The position numbers were made by a program, and so were the translations under genes. A DNA stretch of 64,000 nucleotides from Phyllostachys edulis (lineage: Eukaryota > Streptophyta > Magnoliopsida > Poales > Poaceae). Under the pieces are notes generated by a model. It had not been told where the DNA came from, ran no database searches, and saw only the letters and a list, made by a program, of their open reading frames with translations. Location of the stretch: NCBI GenBank assembly GCA_036346405.1, contig CM070554.1, forward strand, positions 48,383,058 through 48,447,057, in the 5' to 3' direction. Below, one piece after another: positions 1 through 10,204 of this stretch; position 1 is the first letter of the stretch, and the number at the start of each line of letters is the position of its first letter.

Positions 1-1107
1 CACCATCTTAATGATTTGACCAAATCATCAATATACAACACCTCTTAATAGGTCTTGGATTCCTAGTATGAATGGTCATACCATTTAACAAGTTCATCAT
101 GTAACTACTCCATAACAACATCAAATCTATCAACTTCACTTCCAAAGATCTTGATTAGGATCGATTACACACCAAACTATAGATCCAACTTAATAACTCA
201 TACATTATCAATTTATCTTTTATTCTGAAAACCTCTCACATAACACAACAAAACATTTCAAAATAGTTTTGATACTTTCTTTCTCAGAGAAGATGCACTA
301 AACTTCAACATTCCAACTACTCCAAATGAAGTGCGTAAAGTCGAAACGCACTTCAGTGAAGTTTGTAAATGATACTTTCCATTATCTAAAACACCAAGCG
401 AACAAATGGGTCAAGTTTACCAACAAGAAGGTAGAACTCTCATGAAGAGGAACAATACTGCCAATGACAATGGTTACAAGTAGCAAGAATAGCTCAAGAG
501 TCAGAAAAGACAATATTTGCTCTATAAAACAAATACAAACCAATTGAAACCCATCAACTGCATTGTAACCACTATCCAAAGAAGGTTCATCAACCGCAAG
601 TGGCTCAGCAGTTGAAAAACAATATTCGCTTTAAGGGTCAAATTAAATCAATAGAAACACATTCACTAGAATAAAAATTACTAACCCAAGAGAAACTCAT
701 CAAGCCCAACTGGACAAGAGTTGACCAAATTCAAAGTCAAGGAAGAGAACAACTTCTCTAAAGATACTCACTATCAACACCTATATTACGATATCTGAGG
801 TAACCACTTCACTATTCCCATACCACTAATGGTGGTGTAACCTGATAAAGCCCAGGGCCACAACCACGACTTCGACTTTTCACCATCCGCTACCATCACC
901 CATAACCAATATAATAAATTATAAGTATGCAAGATCATTTCATAACATTAAGCACAATGATCAACTAGCAACTGTATCACAATAACAACTATAATAATTC
1001 AACAGAAGCGTATATGCAATGCAAAAACCTAATCCCACCTACTGTGCATAGTGTGTCAAAATTAATAAGTTTAGTACCATGGACCTACAGCCCGCTCTGA
1101 TACCAAC
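1..1107 (-). mobile_element. Leader/internal region of minus-strand LTR retrotransposon E1
   Basis: Read on the minus strand this lies directly downstream of an LTR and PBS (1094-1108) and runs off the left window edge. It is homologous to the leaders of plus-strand elements at 12727, 17686 and 48822: all carry the same block just after the PBS (a statement about a cleared palindrome-like TACCAGGTTACACCACC segment, here near 835-860) and a matching segment at 382-579 versus 49287-49484. I see no gag or pol domain. The element is therefore non-autonomous or decayed in the part visible here. The similarity to three other leaders makes the assignment firm; the rest of the element is outside the window. 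Confidence 0.75.
1094..1105 (-). other. Primer-binding site of E1 (initiator tRNA-Met type)
   Basis: On the minus strand the sequence is TGGTATCAGAGC, two bases after the LTR end. This is the standard complement to the 3' end of plant initiator tRNA-Met and is where minus-strand cDNA synthesis begins. It fixes the polarity of E1 and shows that 1108-3362 is its 5' LTR. Confidence 0.9.
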
Positions 1108-1198
1108 TGTAACACCCCAGCCAAACAAAGGCTTGGAATGCTACTAAATTAAATAAATTAAATGTAATTAAACTAAAACACCTTACAAAATTTCGGCA

Positions 1199-1234
1199 GA
1201 ACCACCTTTGTATAGTTATCTATATCGGAGGTTC
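1199..1234 (-). other. Terminal LTR hairpin (E1 5' LTR)
   Basis: This is the conserved GAACCTCC ... GGAGGTTC structure near the LTR 3' end, with an inner TATA..TATA arm. One arm here has one substitution (GAACCACC on the plus strand), so the stem is imperfect. Confidence 0.6.
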
Positions 1235-1716
1235 CAACAAATAGTTATAATATATAAAGATAATCCAATCTGCAAAATGATCAAGACATAATATAAACTG
1301 GCTAATTGTTACTATGACATCCATAGCAACTAAACATCTAAGAAATAGATCATGAGCATCCAAAACTTCTATTCATTTATTACAGTCTACTCCAAGCAAT
1401 CAATAATCATTAGGAGTACTTTAAACAGTTCATTCATCTCCTAATTAATTTTCCTTTAATTCCATGGTGGGTAGTTCGTGCAAAAGTGCAAGAAGACTAA
1501 TCCTTCCTCTCCCCCATCCATGCTGATCTCGTAAAGGTACCTAAAACACGACAAACAAAAAGAGGTGAGTCCAAAGACTTAGCAAATATAATAAATGGCA
1601 TCAACAGCATACAAGCATGTAACTCATCAACTATACTTCACAAAACCACATATCAGTTACTTTACACACACATGCTATGCAAAATGCTCAACATGATCTA
1701 TATCCTTCTCTTTCCC

Positions 1717-1910
1717 TTTTGCATTTTACTGGTAATGCAAAGTGCACATCCGTCGATGTACAGCTATGCCTGTGCCATCTGGCACAGAGACCATTGCCCA
1801 TACTCTGCAAGTATGGGGACCAAAGCCCATGCTTTACAAGCATGGGGACCTTTAGCCCGTCATTAACATGACGGGGACCTCAAGAGTTGCTTGGTCATCA
1901 CATGACCAAG
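1717..1910 (-). repeat. Seven-hairpin array in E1 LTR
   Basis: On the plus strand the stems are, in order: TTGCATT/AATGCAA, GTGCACATC/GATGTACAG (imperfect), CTGTGCC/GGCACAG, CCCATACT/AGTATGGG, CCCATGCT/AGCATGGG, CCCGTCAT/ATGACGGG and CTTGGTCAT/ATGACCAAG. Loops are 3-5 bases in most units. Order and spacing match every other array in the window when it is read in LTR orientation. GGACC spacers separate most units. Confidence 0.85.
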
Positions 1911-3151
1911 ACTTCAATAAGCCAACATGATGCATATGTATGAATTCTCAAATTAAGACAAACATGCATCCGCAACAACATTGCATATGAATATCCCATT
2001 CATACTACCAAAGCTCATAATCATAGACTTCACAACTTTCAAACATCCATGATTAACACATAACTCATAGCACGAGAAACCATGAACATTACCAATCATA
2101 TCACCATATCAATCATGAACAACACAATTACTCATAGAAATTATCAATCAATGCCATTCGATAATATCTATTATATCTATAATTATACTTGCCTTAACCG
2201 CGAGGGAACGAGGGGCGTGCAGAAGGTGCTGCCCCCGGGACCAGTCCACCACCTGAATAATAATAATAACGCACGCTAAGACAACAGTAGAGGACCAAAA
2301 CAAACTATATAACAACAATCACGAACTCGCAAAAGCGTCTAACTCGATTTCAACCCCAATTCCTAAACGTCGATCTGTCCCCTCGGTGGACAGTCAACTT
2401 CTAAAATTCATAACTTTCACTACAGGGGTCCAAATAAGGTGTTCTTAAACTTTCTGGAAAGGTAATTAAATTCTTGAACTAAACCTAGTTGAGAGGCCCT
2501 TCTGAATTGGCCATCTATTACCCCTACCAAGCCAATGTAAAAGACATCAATTTCACGTCGGGTTCTCTGGACAGAACACTAGAAGTGCCATAACTTTTGC
2601 TACGAGTGTCCAAATCTCGCATTCTTAAGCTTTCTAGAAAGCTGGGACACTAACCTACGACTTTTATTATACTGATCTTCTCCAATTATTCCTTTAACTA
2701 ATTGATTAACTCAGATTACTAAAACCTGATAGAAAACCAACAATTCTGCAAAACAGGCCCACTAATAAAATCATAACTTCAGCTACAGGAGTCCAAATAG
2801 TGTGTTCTAGCACTTTACAGAAAGATGGCGACGTCCTCTACGTTACTCTAGGAGATGTCCAAAACTGAATCTGCACTTAACTACGTCAAAACGTCTGTGT
2901 AACACAAACTGTCCTGAACAGGCCTAATTACCGACATTGCTAAAACAAATAATTATGCATCTAAACAACGGGGAAAAGCGGTTACCCTTGACGATCTGCT
3001 GACGATCATGAACCCAGCACGCGCACTCTCCCCTTCCCTCTCTTGTCCCCTCTCTCCTTCTCCCTTCTTTGGCCGGCAATAGCAGCGGGGTATGGAGGCA
3101 AGGGCTGCCATGGGGAGAAGACACCATGGTGGTGCTACAGTGGCGGCGTGC

Positions 3152-3173
3152 ACTGTAGCACGTGTGCTACAGT
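3152..3173. promoter_or_regulatory. CACGTG-centred palindrome in E1 LTR
   Basis: Two 10 bp arms (ACTGTAGCAC / GTGCTACAGT) flank a GT core and form a CACGTG (G-box type) hexamer at 3159-3164. It lies just downstream, in LTR orientation, of the TATA-like stretch. It could bind bZIP or bHLH factors or form a small cruciform. The function is inferred only. Confidence 0.45.
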
Positions 3174-3362
3174 AAATAGTAGGGTTTCCCCCCCTCCTTT
3201 TATTAGTGGCTAGCCCCTCATGGGCCTCTTGGGCTAAGGCCTGATGCCCAGGTTGTCCCAAGTATGCTGAAAACCCCCTCTCTATCTGTTGATTAAACTA
3301 TTCTTTATTTGATCCCCCTCCTAATTCGAATATTCTCTTCTAAATTAATTTGGAGTATTATA

Positions 3363-3406
3363 GATGGATTACTCTAGGTCACGTGGATTTCACCATTGAG
3401 GTTGAA
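3363..3406. other. 44 bp spacer between two minus-strand LTRs
   Basis: This short unique-looking segment lies between the 5' boundary of the E1 LTR and the 3' end of the next minus-strand LTR. I recognise nothing in it. It may be old target sequence or an internal scrap. Confidence 0.4.
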
Positions 3407-3497
3407 TGTAACACCCCAGCCAAACAAAGGCCTGGAATGCTACTAAACTAAATAAATTAAACCAAATTAAACTAAAACACCTTACAAAATTTCGGCA

Positions 3498-3533
3498 GAA
3501 CCTCCTTTGTATAGTTATCTATATTGGAGGTTC
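3498..3533 (-). other. Terminal LTR hairpin (truncated LTR)
   Basis: Arms GAACCTCC and GGAGGTTC are perfect and enclose an inner near-palindrome around TATAGTTATCTATA. Confidence 0.65.
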
Positions 3534-4016
3534 CAACAAACAGTTATAACATAAACAGGTAATCCAACTTGTAATATGATCAAGACATATTCAAAACTGG
3601 CTATTCGTTACTATAACATACATAGCAACTAAACAACTAAGATATAGATCATGAGCATCCAAAAACATATATCCATTTATTACAGTTTACACTAAGCAAG
3701 CAATAATCATAAAGGGTACTCTAAATAGTTCATTCAACTACTAATCAATTTTTCCTTTCATTCCATTGTGGCAGGTCGTGCGATAGTGCAACAAGACTAA
3801 TCATTCTTTTCCCCCATGCATGCCGATCTCGTAAAGGTACCTAAAACACAACAAACAACAAGAGGTGAGTCCAAAGACTCAACAAATATAATAAATGGCA
3901 TCAACAACATACCAGCATGTAATTCATCAACTATACTTCACAAAATCACATATCAATCACCTTAAACACACATGCTATGCAATATGCTCAAAATGATCAT
4001 TTTCCTTCTCTTTCCC

Positions 4017-4210
4017 TTTTGCATTTTACCGGTAATGCAAAGTGTGCATCCGTTGATGCACACCCATGCCTGTGCCATCTGGCATAGGGACCATTGCCCA
4101 TTCTCCACAAGTATGGGGACCAAAGCCCATGCTTTACAAGCATGGAGACCTTTAGCCCGTCATCAACATGACGGGGACCTCAAGAGTTGCTTGGTCATCA
4201 CATGACCAAG
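4017..4210 (-). repeat. Seven-hairpin array in truncated LTR
   Basis: The order of units is the same as at 1717-1910. Differences from that copy lie mostly in loops or at paired positions: unit GTGTGCATC/GATGCACAC keeps near-complete pairing although both arms differ from the E1 copy. Confidence 0.8.
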
Positions 4211-4521
4211 TCTTCAATAAGCCAACATGATGCATATGTATGAATTCTCAAATTAATACAAACATGCATCCGCAACAGCATTGCATATGAAAATCCTATT
4301 CATACTACAAAGCTCATAAACATAGACTTCACAACTATCAAACATCCATGATTATCACATAACTCATAGCTCTAGCAACCATGAACATTACCAACTATGC
4401 CAACATCACAACTCATGAAAACACAATTTCTCATAATATATATCAAACATTGCCACCCAACAATATATATTATAACCATCATTATACTTGCCTTCATCGC
4501 GAGGGAACGAGGGATGTGCAG

Positions 4522-5429
4522 ATGAAGTATGATGGTGTTGTAATGAGAGTAATATTAGCAAAGTAATCTGATCGTTAAAGCGATTAAAGAGATAGCTGAG
4601 ATTGTTGGATTATTGCCAGGAATGTCTTGGTCTTAGTAAGTAACTCTCTACAAGTTAGAGTCTTCCTAAAGATAATTGGGTCGAGGAAATGTTTTCGTGT
4701 TGATGTTAATGCGCGAGTATGTTTGGATTGTGAGAATTTTAGGGATTTAATCTGAGGTTTCCCCTATCTTCTATATGAGAAGTTCATTGTAGGAGTCTTG
4801 GAGTTTAAATTTGGGCTTCGCATTTTATGCTAGGACTTTTGTCGCCAAATGATTATGTGTAGAGGAAGTAGATTAAGGGTGGATTTCGAACAGTGGGATG
4901 ATCATTGATAGAACCCTTTTGATGAAGTATATGAATGTATGTGCTGAGGATTCCGAGTTGTTTACTCTTAAAAGATTGAGGTGATGTGATTACGTGTGAG
5001 ATCTATTCTGAGATACATTGGGAGTCAATTGACAAATTAATTATGTTAGTAGAGGAGTTGTTGAGAGAAAGTTTCTATGGAGTCGATAGAGCCTCTATAC
5101 AGAGGTGTGGGTGATATATTTCAACTTGAGCATAGCGTTGAGAATGCTAAGTTAGGAAGAGATGAGTTAGTGTGTTATGCGATGAATTGGAACTTCAAGG
5201 TTTGAGAGAAATTTTGTTTCTAAGGGAGAACCTGAGAAACGGTTGTTTCCTCGAGTAGTGCAACATTTTGTTTTATTCCCGTTTGAGCAATGTGTCGTTG
5301 ACGGTTGTCTTTCGCAAATTGAGTTTGACTTTATGTTTGGCATGTGTGGTTCTCATAAGTTCAGAAATATTAAAGGAAGTATTCAATTTGGGTATTTGCG
5401 AAGTTTCTCTTTCGGTTTAAGGGTGTTTA
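4522..5429 (+). pseudogene. Decayed pol 3' region of plus-strand element E2 (part 1)
   Basis: This segment is homologous along its length to the 3' third of the E4 interior (about 20120-21150), in the same order. No frame is open for more than about 60 codons and no domain is intact here. It is the part upstream of the solo LTR S1; the continuation is at 7781-8489. The left edge is an abrupt strand switch against a minus-strand LTR, which implies a rearrangement or deletion of the 5' part of E2. The region would have encoded integrase in an intact gypsy element; that is inferred from position. Confidence 0.6.
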
Positions 5430-6992
5430 TGTAATACCCCAAAAGTATTCAAAAGAATATTCGGGAGAGAATAATTAAATTAGGAGAATGACTAAATAGA
5501 AAATAGTTATTTAAGCAGTTAAAGAAGGGTTTTACAGCGAAATTTGGACAACCTGGGCCGGGGCCTCAGGCCCATTGGTATTTGGCCCGAAGGTGGGAGG
5601 TGGTGGCTGGCCATAAGGGGGGAATTTAGCCAAAGTGGCCCATGGCCCATGAGGAAAGTAGCCACCAACAAAAAGGAGGAGGGGGAAAACCCTAGGGTTG
5701 CTACAGTACCCGTGCTACAGTACCACCGCCACACTGTAGCATGCCCTCCCCGTTGATGCCGCCTCCCCCTCCATGCCGTCCTCCTTGGCCAAGCCACATC
5801 GCCCTTGTTGCCGGCCAAGGAACAAGGGTAGAGAAAGGAAGAGGAAGAAGGAGAGAAGGGATAAGAGAGGGAAGGGGAAGGATCACCGGCTACATCGTCA
5901 TCTACAGCAGTTCATCAAGGGTAACCCCTCTTTTCCCCCGATTAGATGCGTATTTAATTAATTTAGCAATGTCGGTATTTAGGTCTGCTCAGGACAGATT
6001 GGATTAGACTGATGTTTTGATGTACTTAAACGCGGAATCAGTCCTAGACATCTCTTAGAGATAGTTGGGTTATGTCCTTAGCTTTCCGTGGCTGCCAAGA
6101 ACGCCCAAATCCGATTAACGGTTAGAAAGTTATGAATTGTTTAGTGCCGCTGTCCTGTTAATCTGTCAACATCCTGACAGTCTGTAGAAATCTGAATTAA
6201 TCTATTAGTTAAATACGAAATCAGAGGATCTCGTTATAATAAAAAAGATGGGTAATTTTCTCACCTTTCCAGAAAGCTAAAGAACGTAAGAATTGGACTT
6301 TCGTAGCAAAAGTTATGATAATTCTAGTGTACTGTCCAGAGAACCCGACGTGATAATTGACGTTTTGTAGATTGGCTTGGTAGGGGCAGTAAATGGCAGA
6401 ATCAGAAGGGCTCCCCAACTAAGTTTATTTAGGTAATTTAATTATATTTCCAGAAAGTATTATAACATCTTATTTGGACTCCTGAGCAGAAAGTTATGTA
6501 TTTTAGAAGTTGACTGTCTGCAGTGAACACCAAATCGATCGGTAGAAATTGGAAGATTGGAAACGCTTGGGAGTTTAGCCGAGTTCAATTGTGTTCTTAT
6601 TTATGCTTTTGGTCCAGTATGCTTGTCTTAGTTTGGGTTATCATTATGTTCAGGTGGGAGCGTGATCACAGGGGCAGCGCCCTCTTCGCGTCCACCGTTC
6701 TCGCACGGTTGAGGCAAGTATAATGATGGTTATAATTTTTATTGTTGAATGGCAATGCTGGGTATATGTTATGAGAAATTGTGTGCTCCTGAGATGTGAT
6801 GACGGCATAGCTAGTATTGTGCATTATTGCTGGAGATATGAGTCAGGTGTTAGATTTGGTTGTTCATTAGTTGTGATGACTTTGTTTATGAGCTTGTAGT
6901 ATGAAAAGGATTTTCATATGCATTATTGTTGCAGATGCATGTTTGTTAATTTGAGAAATTCATACATATGCATCATGTTGGCTTATTGAAGA

Positions 6993-7184
6993 CTTGGTCA
7001 TGTGGTGACCAAGCAACTTGAGGTCCCCGTCATGTTAATGACGGGTTAAAAGGTCCCCATGCTTGAAGAGCATGGGCTTAGGTCCCCATACACGTGGAGT
7101 ATGGGCAATGGTCCCTGTACCAGATGGTACAGGCATGGGTGTGTATCAACGGATGCGCACTTTGCATTACCGGTAAAATGCAAA
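6993..7184 (+). repeat. Seven-hairpin array in S1
   Basis: Units and stems: 6993-7013 CTTGGTCA/TGACCAAG; 7026-7045 CCCGTCAT/ATGACGGG; 7056-7076 CCCATGCT/AGCATGGG; 7085-7105 CCCATAC/GTATGGG; 7114-7133 CCTGTACC/GGTACAGG; then GTGTATC with GATGCGCAC (weak); and 7161-7184 TTTGCATT/AATGCAAA around ACCGGT. Units 2-5 are each preceded by GGTCCC or GGTC. Five of the seven stems are perfect. Confidence 0.9.
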
Positions 7185-7647
7185 AGGGAAAGAGAAGGAA
7201 GAGGATGATCTTTTGAGCATATTGCATAGCATGCGTGTGTAAGATGGTTGATATGTGTGTTTGAGAGGTTTAATTACTGATTTACATGTTTGTATGTGGT
7301 TGATGCCATTTATTATATTTGCTGAGTCTTTGGACTCACCTCTTGTTTTTGCTGTGTTTTTAGGTACCATTTGCAAGAACGGCATGCATGGGAGGGAGTA
7401 GAATTGCTAAGGATGCACTCACTACCACACACTCTTTTAAAGATGATTATCATTAGTTCATACCTTAATAATAAGCAAATTGCTTAAGGATTAATCTTGG
7501 TTATGCTTGAATGCATTTGATTATTTGTAATAAAGAGAGCGGTAAATTTTGATTATGCTTGCTTATATTTTAGCTGAATTGATTGTTTATGAATGCTTTG
7601 ATGAACTTTGGATGTTGAGATATTGCTAATAATATATGCATCTGTTG

Positions 7648-7683
7648 GAACCTCCGGTATACTTAGTTATACAAAGGAGGTTC
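7648..7683 (+). other. Terminal LTR hairpin (S1)
   Basis: An 8 bp stem GAACCTCC/GGAGGTTC encloses GTATA...TATAC. It lies 92 bases before the LTR end, the same relative place as in the other copies, near where the transcript 3' end or U5 would lie. Confidence 0.7.
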
Positions 7684-7775
7684 TGCCGAATTTTTGTAAG
7701 ATGTTTTAGTTTGAGTATGTTTAAATTTACTTAATTTAGTAGCATTCCAGGCCCTTGTTTGGCTGGGGTGTTACA

Positions 7776-8489
7776 GTTTATTTGTAAACTGCCTATTTGG
7801 AAAGCGGAAGGAATTTCGTGACGAATCTTTGCTTTTGCATTTGACCCTTTGGTGTGGAGTTGATTTTCTTGGTTGTGATGAAAATTCGTTATTTTCATTT
7901 GGGATCTGTTTTGTTAAGGGGCGGCTTAAAGCGAGTTCTGTTGTGTGTTCTGGGTTAAAAGAGGAACTCCTTGTTAAAATGAATAAATCGATGGAGAATT
8001 GGGACGAGTGTTCTATGTGTATTGCGCATGTTGCGTGCTTTAGTACCAAGGAGGAAGTTGGCCCAAGGTACATTGGTTTGTTTTCGCTACCATGGAGATT
8101 AGGAGGTAGATGAGGCGCTATGGCCATCTCGGTCCATACGCGGTGTACGCAACTTTTGGCATGTCTGGTGCCGAGTGAGTACTTGTGAGATCTAGAGTTT
8201 GATTTTCGATTCATCGTGTACCACCGAGTAGTATCTTACTTTCGAGTCTTATCGATGAATGTACCTGGAATGTTGGGTTGAGTGTTAGATCAAACGTCGA
8301 TCACGTCATTGTGTCGTGGTCCTCGGTCCAGAGAGAGGCCACTTGGGAGTTGGAGTTTCACATGCGTGAGCATTATTCGCTTCGTTACATAGCGATTATC
8401 TGTTTACCGTTGTTAAGTTCTAGTCGCGGTTTACTTTCGTGTAGATCGGCGTTTAGATTCGGGGTCAAATCCTGTTAAGGGGGGCAGAA
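7776..8489 (+). pseudogene. Decayed integrase C-terminal end of E2 (part 2)
   Basis: Sequence resumes after S1 and ends at the PPT. The frame starting at 8278 reads ...VSWSSVQREATWELEF... followed by HMREHY, at about residues 12-34. The ATWE motif with following MR..Y is the usual end of chromovirus-type pol polyproteins (integrase C-terminus or chromodomain region), just before the PPT. Upstream codons are broken by stops and frameshifts. It is the same segment as 21487-21830 in E4. The gene is dead. Confidence 0.65.
8477..8489 (+). other. Polypurine tract of E2
   Basis: AAGGGGGGCAGAA lies immediately before the LTR start TGTAATACTCC. This is the plus-strand primer site and marks 8490 as the start of a 3' LTR. 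Confidence 0.85.
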
Positions 8490-8693
8490 TGTAATACTCC
8501 ATTTTCGTTTAGAAAGAATTCAGTTCGAATTTGAATTTTAAAAGAGAAAATTTCCGCGCTTAAATGTTTTCTTCCAGATTTGGGCTTGGGCCTTTGGCCA
8601 AGAGGGTCGAGAGGGGGCCCTATGGGCCAAGGGGGGCATCCTTGCAGCCCAAAGGAGGGCACCGTGGGGCCCATGGCCCATTAGTGGCCGGCC

Positions 8694-8702
8694 AAATAAA
8701 AG
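8694..8702 (+). promoter_or_regulatory. TATA-like box in E2 LTR
   Basis: AATAAAAGG lies just ahead of GGAAACCCTAG. The same arrangement recurs in E4 (15574, 22013), S2 (40994), T2 (52204) and E1 (near 3200, minus strand), so it is probably the LTR core promoter. No expression evidence is available. Confidence 0.4.
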
Positions 8703-10040
8703 GGGAAACCCTAGCACCCCCACTTTTTTCCTCTCCTCCCGCCTAGCCGCCACCTCCTCCCCCTCCCTCTTGCGCCACCATCCAGCAGGAGCCGCCTCCT
8801 CCACCTCCCTTGCTGCTGCCCAAGATCTCGGTGCTCCACCCCATCTCCGGAGCTGCCCGTGGTGCCAATCCTTCCGTTGCCGGCCTCCCGCGAAGATTTG
8901 ATTGGAGCCTCGCTAGGTTGCTGATCAAGACGGCGGGGGATGTCACCATGGTTCATCCTTCGTCTTCCTGGGTGCTCCAAGGGTAACGAGCATTGTTTGT
9001 CGTCTTATGATTAATCGTAGAGTTGAAACCGATTAGAATCGTTTGGATCAAAGTCGTTCTGCAGTAAGATCGAATCTGTCCAGTATGTAGCGCGGGCTGT
9101 TTCGATGTCTTAGAGGCCGAATCAGAGGAGTTGATCTCCTAGAGATATTTGGGCCTTGTTCTGAAGTTTCTGTGGCCGCTGAGTTCACTTGATTCCGACG
9201 TTCGAGTCAAAAGATATGATAGATTTAGTATCTGCTGTCTAGATTCCTTACGCGAATAATCTGTTTTGCTATTTCGTAAAATATGAAAATGTAATTGGAG
9301 GAATATGGGTTTTCACCCAACTAGGTTATTATAGGTAATTTGATACCCTTTCCAGATTGTTAAAGAACAATCAATTCGGAGTTATATATTAAAAGTTATG
9401 ATCGTTTTGGTACTGCTATTTATTCTGTTAGACAGTTTCTGTGCTGAAAGTTCATCTGTCTGTTAGCATAATAATTTGGCCGAATTGGATTATCTTGTCA
9501 ACTAGAGTATTGTAGATTTATCAGTTAAGAATCCATAGAAACTAGGCTCACCTCTTTTTGAGTTCCAGATCATGAGTTATGTTAATTACCGTGCTGCTGT
9601 CCAGAGACAGTTTATGGCTGAATGCGTTGGTTTTCAATTTAGGTTTTCTAGTTAGATTTTGAATCGCCGGGGAAGCGTCGTAGAACGTTAATTAGTATTG
9701 TCGTGTTCATCGTATCCTTATTTCAGTTATTTATTTGTTTGTTTAGGCGGTGAAGCTTCGGGTGAGTACCACCATTGCCTGCTAACGCGTCGCATCGCGG
9801 AAGGCAAGTACACTGCTTATTTTATGATTGTGATTGATGAATGCTTTTATGATTATACTGTGAGTTCTTACGATTCAAGAGAAGTTGGGTTGTCTATGGT
9901 CTTTCATATGTATTGAATCCATGATTGGAGATGATAATATTTAAGTTCATGATCCTTCCATATGTGTGTTATCTCCATGAGTAGAGAGCATGTCTTTTCA
10001 ATATACATATTTCATTCCATGCATTCATTATTCATGATAC

Positions 10041-10204
10041 ATCCACGGGAGTGGATTAAAAAGACCCATCAATTCCAAGATGGGCACGTAAGACCCACCA
10101 TTCCAATGTGGGCGTTTTGGGACACCCGTATGAAATGTTCTTCATACGGGACTTGGATCCCCATTTTTGTTAAGATGCGGCTTAAGTGAACACCGACGGT
10201 GTGT
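10041..10204 (+). repeat. Divergent hairpin array in E2 LTR
   Basis: Stems: 10041-10056 ATCCAC/GTGGAT; 10065-10084 CCCATC/GATGGG; about 10094-10112 CCCAC/GTGGG; 10125-10150 CCCGTATGAA/TTCATACGGG (10 bp); and ACACC/GGTGT around 10190-10203. The nucleotide sequence differs from the other arrays, but the CCC...GGG architecture and place in the LTR are kept. Confidence 0.7.

Larger units (their letters stand above)
1108..3362 (-). mobile_element. 5' LTR of E1 (2255 bp)
   Basis: On the minus strand the LTR starts TATAATACTCC (a G-to-A change from the usual TGTAATACTCC) and ends GGTGTTACA next to the PBS. It contains the features shared by the LTRs of this window: a TATA-like TAATAAAAGG stretch near 3198-3207, CTGTAGCAC/GTGCTACAG palindromes, three CTTTCC...AAGTTATGA modules (about 2770-2830, 2590-2660, 2400-2470), the hairpin array at 1717-1910 and the terminal hairpin at 1199-1234. 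There is no open frame of note. The LTR is full length compared with the 2.25-2.39 kb copies elsewhere. Confidence 0.85.
3407..4521 (-). mobile_element. Truncated LTR, minus strand (3' half only)
   Basis: It begins on the plus strand with TGTAACACCCCAGCC and tracks the E1 LTR closely through the terminal hairpin and hairpin array. Homology stops after GTGCAG at about 4521, where plus-strand pol-end sequence begins. About half of the LTR (the U3 side) is missing. There is no PBS next to its 3' end at 3406, so it is not a normal 5' LTR. It is probably a deletion or recombination remnant of the E1 family. Confidence 0.8.
5430..7775 (+). mobile_element. Solo LTR S1 (2346 bp) with 5 bp TSD
   Basis: It starts TGTAATACCCC and ends GGTGTTACA. 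It is flanked by the direct repeat GTTTA at 5425-5429 and 7776-7780, and the surrounding E2 sequence continues across it. There is neither PBS nor PPT, so this is the product of LTR-LTR recombination. Inside are GC-rich promoter-like sequence with GGAGGGGGAAAACCC near 5680, three CTTTCC...AAGTTATGA modules (about 6080-6135, 6265-6325, 6450-6510), the hairpin array and the terminal hairpin. Confidence 0.93.

Noticed and set aside
3363..3406. Target-site or foreign insertion between two LTRs
   Set aside because: Too short to assign, with no repeats or termini of its own.
5741..6007. Proline- or arginine-rich frames in the GC-rich parts of LTRs (also 15633-15815, 8711-8980)
   Set aside because: They come from purine-rich GAAGAAGAAG and CCTCC tracts, overlap on both strands and are not conserved between LTR copies.
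6993..7184. CRISPR-like or tRNA-gene cluster reading of the hairpin arrays
   Set aside because: The units are not identical repeats with unique spacers, and none folds as a tRNA cloverleaf or carries A and B boxes. The context is a eukaryotic LTR.
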